Shown here: piece after piece, positions 1-7,269 of the stretch
Layout: every line of letters starts with the position of its first letter
How positions within the stretch are numbered: the first letter of the stretch is position 1
Assembly: GCF_001182785.1 (NCBI RefSeq)
Contig: NZ_CP012100.1
Location: 372,001-436,000, forward strand
DNA length: 64,000 nt
From: Bacillus thuringiensis
Lineage (GTDB): Bacteria > Bacillota > Bacilli > Bacillales > Bacillaceae_G
Direction of reading: 5' to 3'
The notes under the pieces: generated by a model
Databases searched by the model: none
What the model was told of the DNA's origin: nothing
The model's input: the letters and a program-made list of their open reading frames with translations, nothing else
Translations under genes and position numbers: made by a program

Positions 1-114
1 AAGCTGGTCCCATTATTTAGAGATTTTCTATAAAGAGAGTGCGATGAGTTGTTAATTTGTAATGTGAAAACACTACGAGTTATTAAAATTAAAACATTAA
101 GGGAGGAAATTATA

Positions 115-783
115 ATGATAGGTGAAACTTTTAAAAATTTGCTAATAAGTCTGGCTGGTTTAATAGTGGGGTTAAGTACTATATATTTAATAATTAAATA
201 TAGCTTCAAATTAACAGTAGAAAAAGCTATACCTAACTTAATAGCCTATGCCAGCTTATATTTACCAGGAGTTATAACGTTTGGCTTAGTTGGATATTTT
301 TCGAATTCATGGTTTTTTGGAATTGTAATGGGCGTCATAGTTGAAGCAATTCGTTTCTATGGGTTAGGAAGAATACTAAATCAAATATCCTCTTCTTTAA
401 GAGCGATGAAAGTTAAAAATGCTATAGCAAAAGAAAATAAAAAAGTAAATGTTAAAAATAAACCTTTAGAGGTCATTGAAGCTTCTAAAGTTAACATAGA
501 AAAAGAGAAAATTATAAAAACAGAAAAGCTAGAAATAATTGATGATGCAGATGAAGTTAAAGAGTCAGAAGGAATGGAAGGATTAGAACGTATTGCGGTA
601 CTTGAACACCTGGAAATGGTCGCAGAAACTAAAGATGATGTAATAGTGGAAAATGGTATGACGATAAAACGTAAGCGTAAACAAGCTGAAAGTACACCAG
701 ATACACAGAAAATCTATGAACAACTAAAACTAGTTATATTAAGTAGGAATTCAGAAAGGAAAAATGATGAAATGAGTTTTTAA
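115..783 (+). CDS. Hypothetical membrane-anchored protein
   Basis: I do not recognise this 222-residue protein. Its start is placed at the ATG behind a GGGAGGAAA ribosome site; the open frame runs further upstream from a TTG that has no such site. The first 90 residues hold two or three hydrophobic stretches (about 7-28, 38-58, 62-82). The rest is a soluble, Lys/Glu-rich tail with a likely coiled coil around 100-170. This layout suggests a short membrane anchor with a charged cytoplasmic arm. The gene stops 10 bases before a truncated rpn fragment, so its downstream border looks like an old recombination junction. No function can be given. Confidence 0.55.
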   Translation: MIGETFKNLLISLAGLIVGLSTIYLIIKYSFKLTVEKAIPNLIAYASLYLPGVITFGLVGYFSNSWFFGIVMGVIVEAIRFYGLGRILNQISSSLRAMKVKNAIAKENKKVNVKNKPLEVIEASKVNIEKEKIIKTEKLEIIDDADEVKESEGMEGLERIAVLEHLEMVAETKDDVIVENGMTIKRKRKQAESTPDTQKIYEQLKLVILSRNSERKNDEMSF

Positions 784-793
784 TTTCTCTTTA

Positions 794-1068
794 ATGGGTT
801 TCCTAAATGCAATTTTAGAGGAATCTTTAGATGCACCTATTACTTCGCTACAATTAGATGATCCACATCTCCATAAATCTTATGAAGATGATAAGTTATC
901 GATTTTAGACCTATTAGCAACACTGGATAATGGGACGCAAGTAAATATTGAAATTCAGCTTCGAAATACACATGATATGGTGAAGCGCTCCTTATATTAC
1001 TGGAGTAAACTTTATACTTCCCAAATGCAAGAAGGGATGCCATATCGTTCACTGCGGAAAACAATTAC
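794..1068 (+). pseudogene. Rpn-type PD-(D/E)XK nuclease, N-terminal part, interrupted by an IS
   Basis: The translation starting GFLNAILEESLDAPITSLQ and running through DDKLSILDLLATLDNGTQ, EIQLRNTHDMVKRSLYYWSK and EGMPYRSLRKTIT is the conserved core of the Rpn family (recombination-promoting nuclease/putative transposase). The nuclease D and E-x-Q residues are visible (DDKLSILD, VNIEIQ). Family members start about 25-30 residues earlier, so the 5' end is missing as well. The reading frame leaves the family after KTIT, exactly at a TTAC tetranucleotide (1065-1068) where the IS left end begins. The C-terminal part is at 2888-3144. Not expected to be functional. Confidence 0.85.
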
Positions 1069-1245
1069 AGCTCTTCCCGAACGAGAAAGTCCTCGCCTTT
1101 AGGCATGGGATGAAAGTGAGGTTGGATAAGGAGTGCTACTAAAAACCGCAAGGTTTGTGGCACTCTAAGTATCCAAAATGTTGGTATCTATTATTTTTTC
1201 ATCTTTCGCGTTGCAGTTTTATAATCCAACTGATACAACGCAAAC

Positions 1246-1647
1246 ATGATGAATGATTATAGAAGAACCAAAACAACCGTGTCATTAATTAACTATCATT
1301 TTGTGTTTTGCCCACGATACAGAAGAAAGATTTTTCTTAATACAAAAGTAGAAGAACGTTTCAAAGAGTTGGTTCAAGAAATATGCGGAGAATTGGATGT
1401 TTCTATTGTTGCAATGGAATGCGACAAAGACCACGTTCACTTGTTCTTAAATACACCACCAACACTTAGTCCTGCTGATACAATGGCAAAAATTAAAGGA
1501 GTGACATCAAAACGTTTGAGAGAAGAGTTTCCTCATCTTCAACACTTGCCGAGCCTATGGACGCGTTCTTATTTTGTTTCTACTGCTGGAAATGTATCAA
1601 GTGAGACAATAAAACATTATGTTGAAAATCAAAAAACGAGGGGGTGA
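1246..1647 (+). CDS. tnpA: IS200/IS605 transposase TnpA (Y1 HUH)
   Basis: Single-strand DNA transposase of 133 residues, the usual length for the family. The HUH metal-binding motif is visible as HVHLF after CDKD (around residue 65), and the catalytic tyrosine lies in the C-terminal helix TIKHYVENQK (around residue 127). It would excise and insert the element as a single-stranded circle at TTAC. The next gene, tnpB, overlaps it by 4 bases, so the two are translationally coupled. The start is the first of two adjacent ATG codons. The gene looks intact. Confidence 0.92.
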   Translation: MMNDYRRTKTTVSLINYHFVFCPRYRRKIFLNTKVEERFKELVQEICGELDVSIVAMECDKDHVHLFLNTPPTLSPADTMAKIKGVTSKRLREEFPHLQHLPSLWTRSYFVSTAGNVSSETIKHYVENQKTRG

Positions 1648-2732
1648 AACTTGTGCCACAAACCATCACAGTTAAAGTTAAATTGCTTCCAACAAAACAT
1701 CAAATCATGCTATTGGAACAAAGTAGCCACGAGTATATAAAAGTCATTAATGCCCTTGTATCTGAAATGGTTGAATCAAAGAAAAGCACGAAGAAAAGTA
1801 CAAAGGATATTGAAGCCAATATCCCAAGTGCGGTGAAAAATCAAGCAATTAAAGATGCGAAAAGTGTGTTTTCTACAAAGGTGAAAAAGAGTAAATACAA
1901 AATCGTTCCGATTCTAAAAAGACCTGTTTGTGTATGGAATAACCAAAACTATTCATTTGACTTCACGCACATTTCAATTCCGTTTATGGTAAACGGAAAG
2001 TCAACTCGTTTAAAGGTTCGCGCTTTATTAATAGACAAATATAATCGCAATTTCGAATTGTTGAAGCACAAGTTAGGTACACTCCGTATCACGAAGAAAT
2101 CTGCTAAATGGATTGCTCAAATATCTGTCACGATTCCTACAAACGAAAAAACGGGAACAAAGATTTTAGGAGTAGACTTAGGTCTTAAAGTTCCTGCGGT
2201 AGCCATCACAGATGATGATAAAGTTCATTTCTTCGGGAACGGTAGGCAAAACAAATTTATGAAACGTAAGTTTCGCAGTGTTCGCAAGAAGTTAGGAGAA
2301 GCTAAGAAACTGAATGCCCTTCGTCAACTTGATGATAAAGAACAAAGATGGATGCAAGACCAAGACCACAAAGTAAGTCGTGTAATCGTTGATTTTGCAA
2401 CGGATAATAATATTTCTGTCATTCGATTAGAGCAACTAACGAACATTCGACAGACGGCACGAACAAGCCGTAAAAACGAAAAAAATCTACACACTTGGTC
2501 ATTCCATCGTTTAGCACAATTCATCGAGTACAAAGCGACATTAGTTGGCATAAAGGTCGAATATGTGGACCCTTCTTATACAAGTCAAACATGTCCGAAA
2601 TGTTCTGAAAAGAACAAGGCGCAAGACAGAAAATACAAGTGCCAATGTGGATTTGAGAAACATCGTGATATCGTTGGGGCGATGAATATTCGCTACGCAA
2701 CTGTGGTTGGCGGTAATAGTCAATCAGCCTAA
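1644..2732 (+). CDS. tnpB: RNA-guided nuclease TnpB (IS605 OrfB)
   Basis: TnpB is the omegaRNA-guided DNA endonuclease of IS605-type elements and a relative of Cas12. The 362-residue protein starts with GTG overlapping tnpA. The three RuvC acidic residues are present: D in GVDLGLKVPA (about 178), E in VIRLEQLTNIR (about 265) and D in HRDIVGAMNI (about 345). The four zinc-ribbon cysteines are also present (CPKC ... CQC with a neighbouring C). The catalytic set is therefore intact. Cleavage at the empty donor site would favour retention of the element, but the local target arrangement has been altered here (see findings). Confidence 0.9.
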   Translation: MKLVPQTITVKVKLLPTKHQIMLLEQSSHEYIKVINALVSEMVESKKSTKKSTKDIEANIPSAVKNQAIKDAKSVFSTKVKKSKYKIVPILKRPVCVWNNQNYSFDFTHISIPFMVNGKSTRLKVRALLIDKYNRNFELLKHKLGTLRITKKSAKWIAQISVTIPTNEKTGTKILGVDLGLKVPAVAITDDDKVHFFGNGRQNKFMKRKFRSVRKKLGEAKKLNALRQLDDKEQRWMQDQDHKVSRVIVDFATDNNISVIRLEQLTNIRQTARTSRKNEKNLHTWSFHRLAQFIEYKATLVGIKVEYVDPSYTSQTCPKCSEKNKAQDRKYKCQCGFEKHRDIVGAMNIRYATVVGGNSQSA

Positions 2733-2887
2733 GAACCTATATGGTCTGTCTTAGGAGGGGTGATGGCACACCCTCATCTTGAAGGCTGTTCAAAACAGAA
2801 ATGGACTGCGAATGCTTAGTCATTCAAGAATCCCATCCGTTACACCGTAAGGTGTAGGACTTGCGGCTTTAGCCGTGGGAGTGTCAA
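2733..2887 (+). ncRNA. Putative omegaRNA 3' part / IS right end (copy 1)
   Basis: In IS605-family elements the scaffold of the TnpB guide RNA covers the 3' part of tnpB and the right end, and the bases just outside the element act as guide. Here the right end contains nested pairings (TTACACCGTAAGGTGTA around 2840-2856, then TTGCGGCTTTAGCCGTGGGA) and ends with TCAA. The guide would start at 2888 and read AAAAGGCAATAAATAAATGG, which is rpn sequence. This call rests on family knowledge plus visible folding; transcription is not shown. Confidence 0.45.
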
Positions 2888-3144
2888 AAAAGGCAATAAA
2901 TAAATGGGAAAATATGAGCCATGATTCTTCTTTTAGAACAGCGTACGAAGCTCGAGAGAAATTGCTTTTAGATGAACAAGCTAAGTTAGCGCATGCAGAA
3001 CAAGAGGGCATGGAAAAAGGGATTGAGCAAGGTAAGATGCAGATGATCCGAGGAATGCATGAAATTGGTGTACCACTTGAAACTATTGCAAAAGCAAGTA
3101 AGTTGAGTGTGAAGGAAATAGAACGTATCTTAAATCTAAAATAA
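2888..3144 (+). pseudogene. Rpn-type nuclease, C-terminal part
   Basis: Directly after the IS right end the frame reads KAINKWENMSHDSSFRTAYE, then the Glu/Gln-rich EQEGMEKGIEQGKMQMIRG linker and a C-terminal helical end (ETIAKASKLSVKEIERILNL) typical of Rpn proteins in the B. cereus group. Intact relatives have roughly 110-130 residues between KTIT and this point, and those are absent on both sides of the element. The gene therefore lost its middle as well as gaining the IS. The fragment could be read from a GTG at 2881 inside the IS end, but without the nuclease core it should be inactive. Confidence 0.8.
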
Positions 3145-3213
3145 ATATATGTGAGTATATAGAACTCATGAGTAGAAAGATTAGACGTTCATTAGCATAG
3201 TACGTTTAATGGG

Positions 3214-3247
3214 AAAGCATTGCTGAAGATTTTGGCAGTGCTTTTTC
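3214..3247 (+). terminator. Rho-independent terminator after rpn
   Basis: Stem AAAGCATTGC / GCAGTGCTTT with one G-U pair, followed by a T run; it lies 70 bases after the rpn stop. Confidence 0.7.
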
Positions 3248-4048
3248 TTAATCAATTTTTTGATGTTTTTCATGCTGTTCACAATTATATAGAAAAGTTG
3301 AAAGAAGAATGTGAAATGTATTCACGATTAATAAGGTTGTTAAAAAATAATAAAGGTACATAAAACTATATGTTAATTAGTTCAGCCCCTTGAAGGGCGC
3401 TCCAAGGGGCTAAGATTCGAGAATTTTTAAACTCTTGCTAATTTAGATGAGAACTCCCTAAAGAGAACATATGCTATTTTAACACTTAACTATTTATTTT
3501 TACAACTATATATATATATGTAAATGTTTTATGGGTTATCATGTTGTGTAACCATAATCGGTTAGCGAAGGCGATGGGACAACAGAAGTACTGACTGGAC
3601 TTATGGAGTATAAATGAGAAGATTCTTAGTCTTCTCTCAACCACTAAATGTAAAGCGAATAGCTCTAAAGAAAGATAGAAAGTTATATGATGCGGTTGCT
3701 TTTTTCTTAGTTATATAGAAATTACACATTAAACATATTTAAGGAGTCATTTAGGTATAAAGATAATTGAATCATACATGGAAGGGTCTATTCGAACATG
3801 CTAGTTACCTCAAATTATATGTATCATTTGGCACCTGTGCGAGGTTGCTTTTTAAATGCACATTATAATAGGGACAAGCATATTATGTAATAGGACGAGT
3901 TCTTCATGTCCTATTCAATGCTCAGGATAACCCCAATTCACACTGATAGCACCAGTAGCGAGGGTGCTATCTTTTTATTGAAAAATATATTTAAATGTAT
4001 ATAATATGATTATTGAATTAACATTTCAATATAAGGGGTACAAATTCG
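3248..4048. other. Intergenic region with hairpins, no supported gene
   Basis: This 800-base stretch has no convincing gene. It holds a perfect 9-bp inverted repeat (AGCCCCTTG / CAAGGGGCT, 3384-3411) without a T run, a hairpin near 3620-3640 (GAGAAGATTCTTAGTCTTCTC), and the terminator at 3946-3977. A short open stretch from about 3235 to 3363 could encode some 40 residues but starts inside the rpn terminator and has no ribosome site. Confidence 0.5.
3946..3977 (+). terminator. Rho-independent terminator-like hairpin
   Basis: Stem GATAGCACC / GGGTGCTATC with loop AGTAGCGA and five T residues. No gene is recognisable just upstream, so it may end a lost gene or a small RNA. Confidence 0.65.
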
Positions 4049-4234
4049 ATGCGACGTAAAGAGGATTTGCTGAAACAATGGAAGGTGGATCTGCAAACTG
4101 TTCAAGAAGAAAAGAGGATGAAGAAGAAAGCTAAAAATAAGAAATATAAAATTCCTGGTAATACAGCGGGATTCATGAATGGAAAGAATACTTATCGTAA
4201 AGAAAATGGGGTATGGAAACAAAGAAATAAATGA
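4049..4234 (+). CDS. Small basic hypothetical protein
   Basis: A 61-residue, Lys/Arg-rich protein with a probable coiled-coil start (residues 3-32) and no membrane segment. The ATG follows AAGGGG at a reasonable distance of about 9 bases. I do not recognise the family. The very high lysine content fits a nucleic-acid-binding or structural micro-protein, but that is only a guess. The frame could also be a chance ORF in AT-rich DNA; the ribosome site and internal strand bias favour a real gene weakly. Confidence 0.4.
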   Translation: MRRKEDLLKQWKVDLQTVQEEKRMKKKAKNKKYKIPGNTAGFMNGKNTYRKENGVWKQRNK

Positions 4235-4449
4235 CGTGAAGGTAAATAAGTTTGGTTAAGTTTATAGCAAGTATTGTAGGCGCTTCCGTGATCTGGGTGG
4301 CGTCTTGTTTGTTGTTAAGGAAAGATAACAAAATAAACGAATATAAGCACGAAATTAGAAGAAAAAAATAATAGTCTTGTCGTTTGCTATAACCTACTAG
4401 GAAAAAGCTCATTTATAGAAAAAGAGAATGAGGAAAGTGAAGTGGATTA

Positions 4450-4923
4450 TTAGCGAAACCCAACCATAATCATTTCTTCATTTTTTATTTCAATTATAAA
4501 TTTATTTTCTTTATCCAATAACCAAAAATAAAAACTGACTGCATCAATATCAACTAGTGATTGGAATACTTTATCAAGATTTGTGCTTATTACAGGGATT
4601 TCATAGTTATCCCATAGTATAAAAATTTGTTCATCAAAACCTGGTTTGTTTTCTTTAATAAGGGAAATTAGTTGCTCTTTATTTAAAGCTATTAATTGAT
4701 TATTTATCTGTCCCCAATCTATTCTTCCAGAGACAGTTATAGGAAATGAATTTATGAAAGTATTTGCAATTTGTTGGCTTTTATTTTGAGAGAAAATGAG
4801 AGTTTCCTCTCCGAGAGATTCAATACATTCATTAAACAAAGGGTTTGTATCATTGCTATTTTTTGTTTTCAGTGCCCGTAACTTTTGTTGCATTTTCCAT
4901 CGTCTTGAGGATCTATCACTCAT
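4450..4923 (-). CDS. Hypothetical protein, possibly an immunity-type protein
   Basis: A 157-residue soluble protein. The start chosen is the second ATG (MSDRSSRRWKM), because the GAAGGA ribosome site touches the first ATG but sits 9 bases from this one. The N-terminal 20 residues are very basic and the rest is mildly acidic, with a C-terminal beta-rich stretch (SFYFWLLDKENKFIIEIKNE). This size and the orphan position resemble small immunity proteins for contact-dependent or polymorphic toxins, but no motif proves it and no toxin is adjacent. Treat the function as unknown. Confidence 0.55.
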   Translation of the reverse strand: MSDRSSRRWKMQQKLRALKTKNSNDTNPLFNECIESLGEETLIFSQNKSQQIANTFINSFPITVSGRIDWGQINNQLIALNKEQLISLIKENKPGFDEQIFILWDNYEIPVISTNLDKVFQSLVDIDAVSFYFWLLDKENKFIIEIKNEEMIMVGFR

Positions 4924-5232
4924 TTTTATCATTCCTTCTACAATTAATTAGGAGTCAGTATAGCATATAGTAACAGTTCTTAGTAAAGAAACTATTAGGC
5001 AATTGAAATAAGCCTCTACTTTCACCATATTTAGTTTAAGAATTAGATTGTCCGATTCTTTTGAAACATAACTATAATAATTCAATTTCAATATCATAAG
5101 CAACCCAATTATTATATAGAAATACAAATTCAATGACTTGAATTCAATGTTTTGTTACGCTATAAATAGCTTGATTTGTTTTTAACTTAAATATATTAAG
5201 AGTACTTAATAATTTTTAGGAGGCTTTTTTGA
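4924..5232. other. Intergenic region
   Basis: About 310 bases between two divergently placed genes, very AT-rich. It should hold both promoters. A 61-codon minus-strand frame lies here without a ribosome site and is not supported. Confidence 0.4.
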
Positions 5233-6030
5233 ATGAATTTATGTAAGGCGAAAACCTGGTTACCATTATCTGCTGCAATGATTACAGTCGTATCAAATCC
5301 AGTGGGGACTGCGGCTTCAACGGTTTATACGGTTCAAAAAAATGATATCCTAGAAGCAATAAGTAAACAATATGAGGTATCCGTACAATCACTTAAACAA
5401 GAAAATAATAAGGCAAATGATCAAATTTATATTGGAGAACGTTTAACAATTCCGGTATCGTCAACTGCAAACAAATATGTTCAAAAAAATAATTCACCCT
5501 TTTCAACTAATACATATCAAGCAATTTACCAAGTGAAAAGTGGGGATACATTAAGTTCTATATCACAACAATATAAGGTTTCAATACAGTCAATAAAACA
5601 AAACAATAACGTAGACGAAAATCATATTTTTGTCGGTCAGCACTTAAAGATTGATACTGGTATTTCATTACAAGAAGTGGATTTAATGGCTCGATTAGTA
5701 AATGCAGAAGCAGGGGGAGAACCGCATGCAGGAAAGGTTGCAGTTGCAAAGGTAGTATTAAATCGTGCTAACGCAAATGGTTTTCCAAATACAATTACAG
5801 ACGTAATTTATGAACCCATTAAAAATGGTTATGCATTTACTCCTGTTACAGACGGTAGAATTAATCAGCCTGCTACACAGGAAGCAAAAATGGCAGTAGA
5901 AGAGGCTCTCACTTCAAAAGGAACAAATTCTGATTGGCTTTATTTCTACAATCCAAAAACCTCAACTGATAAATGGATTACAACACGTCAAACCGGTGTA
6001 CAAATTGGAAACCATCTGTTTGCTAAATAA
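5233..6030 (+). CDS. Secreted cell-wall hydrolase: two LysM domains plus SleB/CwlJ-type domain
   Basis: 265 residues with an AGGAGG ribosome site. A short hydrophobic N-terminus ends in VGTAAS, a plausible signal-peptide cleavage region. Two LysM peptidoglycan-binding modules follow (about 31-76, YTVQKNDILEAISKQYEVS; and 96-140, YQVKSGDTLSSISQQYKVS). The C-terminal domain (about 148-262) is the Hydrolase_2 / SleB-CwlJ fold with the catalytic glutamate in LVNAEAGGEP and the typical VAVAKVVLNR and GYAFTPV segments. This family cleaves cortex or wall peptidoglycan. SleB itself has a different N-terminal domain, so this is a LysM paralogue, possibly for vegetative wall or spore cortex. It stands as a single gene. 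Confidence 0.88.
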   Translation: MNLCKAKTWLPLSAAMITVVSNPVGTAASTVYTVQKNDILEAISKQYEVSVQSLKQENNKANDQIYIGERLTIPVSSTANKYVQKNNSPFSTNTYQAIYQVKSGDTLSSISQQYKVSIQSIKQNNNVDENHIFVGQHLKIDTGISLQEVDLMARLVNAEAGGEPHAGKVAVAKVVLNRANANGFPNTITDVIYEPIKNGYAFTPVTDGRINQPATQEAKMAVEEALTSKGTNSDWLYFYNPKTSTDKWITTRQTGVQIGNHLFAK

Positions 6031-6078
6031 AATAACAGTACATTAATAGGTTTCCAATGAGATAAGGAGAGGTTATTT

Positions 6079-6339
6079 TTGCGTGTAGTTCATTCACTAT
6101 TAGCAATATTAGCAGTTATATTTTTAATTTGTGGTGTTATTATTCACGAGTATGTATTGGTGTTTTTGGTAGGGATTTGTTGCATGGTGATAGTAAGTTT
6201 TATAATTTCCAGTATACGTAATTGGAAAGAGAATAGAAAGCGTATTTCTATCGTGTATTTTACTTGTGTATTAATATTATTGCTATTGACAATATATCTT
6301 TTGTTTGTCACTTTTTATACACGTTCTTTGGAATTTTAG
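6079..6339 (+). CDS. Small membrane protein
   Basis: 86 residues starting at TTG, 8 bases after AAGGAGA. Three hydrophobic segments are visible (about 6-22, 26-47, 60-80), separated by a basic loop (RNWKENRKR). I do not recognise the family. It is 48 bases downstream of the hydrolase gene and ends before the bidirectional terminator at 6401, so it may share that gene's transcript. Confidence 0.6.
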   Translation: MRVVHSLLAILAVIFLICGVIIHEYVLVFLVGICCMVIVSFIISSIRNWKENRKRISIVYFTCVLILLLLTIYLLFVTFYTRSLEF

Positions 6340-6400
6340 CACTTTTATATAAGCTAACGCGGCACATAAATCAAAAAGAATGATGAATTCTTCAAAAAAT

Positions 6401-6427
6401 AATCAGCTCGGTTTAACGAGCTGATTA
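6401..6427. terminator. Bidirectional terminator
   Basis: Perfect stem AATCAGCTCG / CGAGCTGATT with loop TTTAA between the convergent genes 6079-6339 and 6428-6649. A-rich and T-rich flanks let it serve both strands. Confidence 0.75.
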
Positions 6428-6649
6428 TTACATCCAGAAATCCTCAAAGTCTACGCTGTAACCTTTTCTTTTTAAGGCCCTAATTAATTTTTGGCCATTA
6501 CCTAATGAAGGTTTGTATGTATTTGAACGAGAAATACGACTAATTGTATTTTGATTTACTCCGCTCCATTCCTTTAATTCGGTTTGAGTAATACTATTTC
6601 TTTTTAAAAATTTACCAAACCTTGATAATGGTTTCCCCAAGCCAAACAT
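6428..6649 (-). CDS. XRE-type helix-turn-helix regulator
   Basis: 73 residues. The start is the ATG (MFGLGKPLSRFGKFL) with AGGAG 7-8 bases upstream; the open frame also allows a GTG three codons earlier that overlaps the ribosome site. The helix-turn-helix is clear: ITQTELKEWSGVNQNTISRI followed by a basic loop and a last helix. It is read divergently from the module at 6939-9034 and looks across the repeat array at 6755-6890. It is therefore the likely repressor of that mobile module. Confidence 0.8.
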   Translation of the reverse strand: MFGLGKPLSRFGKFLKRNSITQTELKEWSGVNQNTISRISRSNTYKPSLGNGQKLIRALKRKGYSVDFEDFWM

Positions 6650-6754
6650 TGTGAACACTCCTATTCATAAATTCTCTATTAATCACATCTTTACCAAAGC
6701 ATGATTTTTTTAAACAAAAGTGTTAATAATGTACAAGCCCTACGCAATATGATG

Positions 6755-6890
6755 TATCAAGGTAGCTACTATCGTATCTAGCAAACTTATTACCAAATTA
6801 GATACCAAATCAACTAGCATTTGTACTAGCAAAGTATCTACCAAGTTAACAATCAAGATAATGCTATCAAGGTAATAGGCGTATAAACCC
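6755..6890. repeat. Iteron-like repeat array upstream of the FtsK/relaxation module
   Basis: A 23-bp imperfect direct repeat occurs at 6778-6800 and 6826-6848 (both start CTAGCAAA, share TACCAA and end TTA; 18 of 23 bases equal), 48 bases apart. GTATCTA at 6774-6780 pairs with TAGATAC around 6799-6805. A second motif, ATCAAGGTA followed by a TA-rich pair, occurs near 6756 and 6875, with a third related copy (ATCAAGATAATG) near 6862. Such arrays are typical of replication origins, transfer origins or operators; which one applies here is not decided by the sequence. Confidence 0.6.
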
Positions 6891-6938
6891 TATATTTTAT
6901 CTAGTTTGTTCATTTTGTTTATAGAGGAGGGCATTTAA

Positions 6939-7259
6939 ATGCGTGGTAGGAAGGAAACAATTTCTTTTCGTGAGTGTATGAATCGATCTTACGAAGAGAA
7001 AGAAAAGAAAATACGTAAATACAATTCAGTTAGTCCTTTCGCATTCCTTCATATGTCGGATCAGGTACTACATACTTACATTGCATTAGGAGTAATGGGA
7101 ACGGTTTTAATAGGGGCAGTCATATTAGAAAAATATTTAGTGCGACATGACCATATATCGGCAGCTAAATTTATAAGTGAAGGTATTTATTACGGCATGC
7201 GAATAGGTGGAGTTTGTTTGATTGGATATGTATTTATTCGCATCCTAATCATGTTTTAG
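6939..7259 (+). CDS. Small membrane protein of the mobile module (possibly DUF3961-like)
   Basis: 106 residues, behind GAGGAGGG. A basic, charged N-terminus (RGRKETISFRECMNRSYEEKEKK would be the cytoplasmic part) leads to two hydrophobic segments (about 46-66 and 84-105). It is the first gene of a three-gene set, 10 bases before the FtsK-like ATPase. Small membrane proteins in this position of conjugative modules usually anchor the DNA pump. I connect it with the DUF3961 group found beside such genes in bacilli only by memory of context, so the family name is tentative. Confidence 0.6.
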   Translation: MRGRKETISFRECMNRSYEEKEKKIRKYNSVSPFAFLHMSDQVLHTYIALGVMGTVLIGAVILEKYLVRHDHISAAKFISEGIYYGMRIGGVCLIGYVFIRILIMF

Positions 7260-7269
7260 GGGGAAGTAT

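Larger units (their letters stand above)
1069..2887 (+). mobile_element. IS200/IS605-family element with tnpA and tnpB (copy 1)
   Basis: A complete element holding a Y1 transposase and a TnpB nuclease in the same direction. The left flank ends in TTAC and the element ends in TCAA, the cleavage tetranucleotides known for IS608-like members. Foldable, imperfectly paired ends are present: around 1095-1115 on the left (CCTCGCCTTTAGGCATGGGA) and around 2828-2883 on the right. There is no target duplication and there are no terminal inverted repeats, as expected for single-strand transposition. It interrupts rpn. Border positions are inferred from the tetranucleotides and the point where the rpn frame breaks, so they could be off by a few bases. 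Confidence 0.8.

Noticed and set aside
3235..3363. About 40 open codons after rpn (GTG start, FFDVFHAVHNYIEKLKEEC)
   Set aside because: The composition is protein-like, but it begins inside a terminator stem and has no ribosome site.
3540..3700. Possible riboswitch or T-box between rpn and the small gene at 4049
   Set aside because: Some pairings exist, but no T-box sequence, no known ligand-binding core and no regulated gene directly downstream.
4948..5133. 61-codon minus-strand frame
   Set aside because: No ribosome site; it lies in the divergent promoter region of two better-supported genes.
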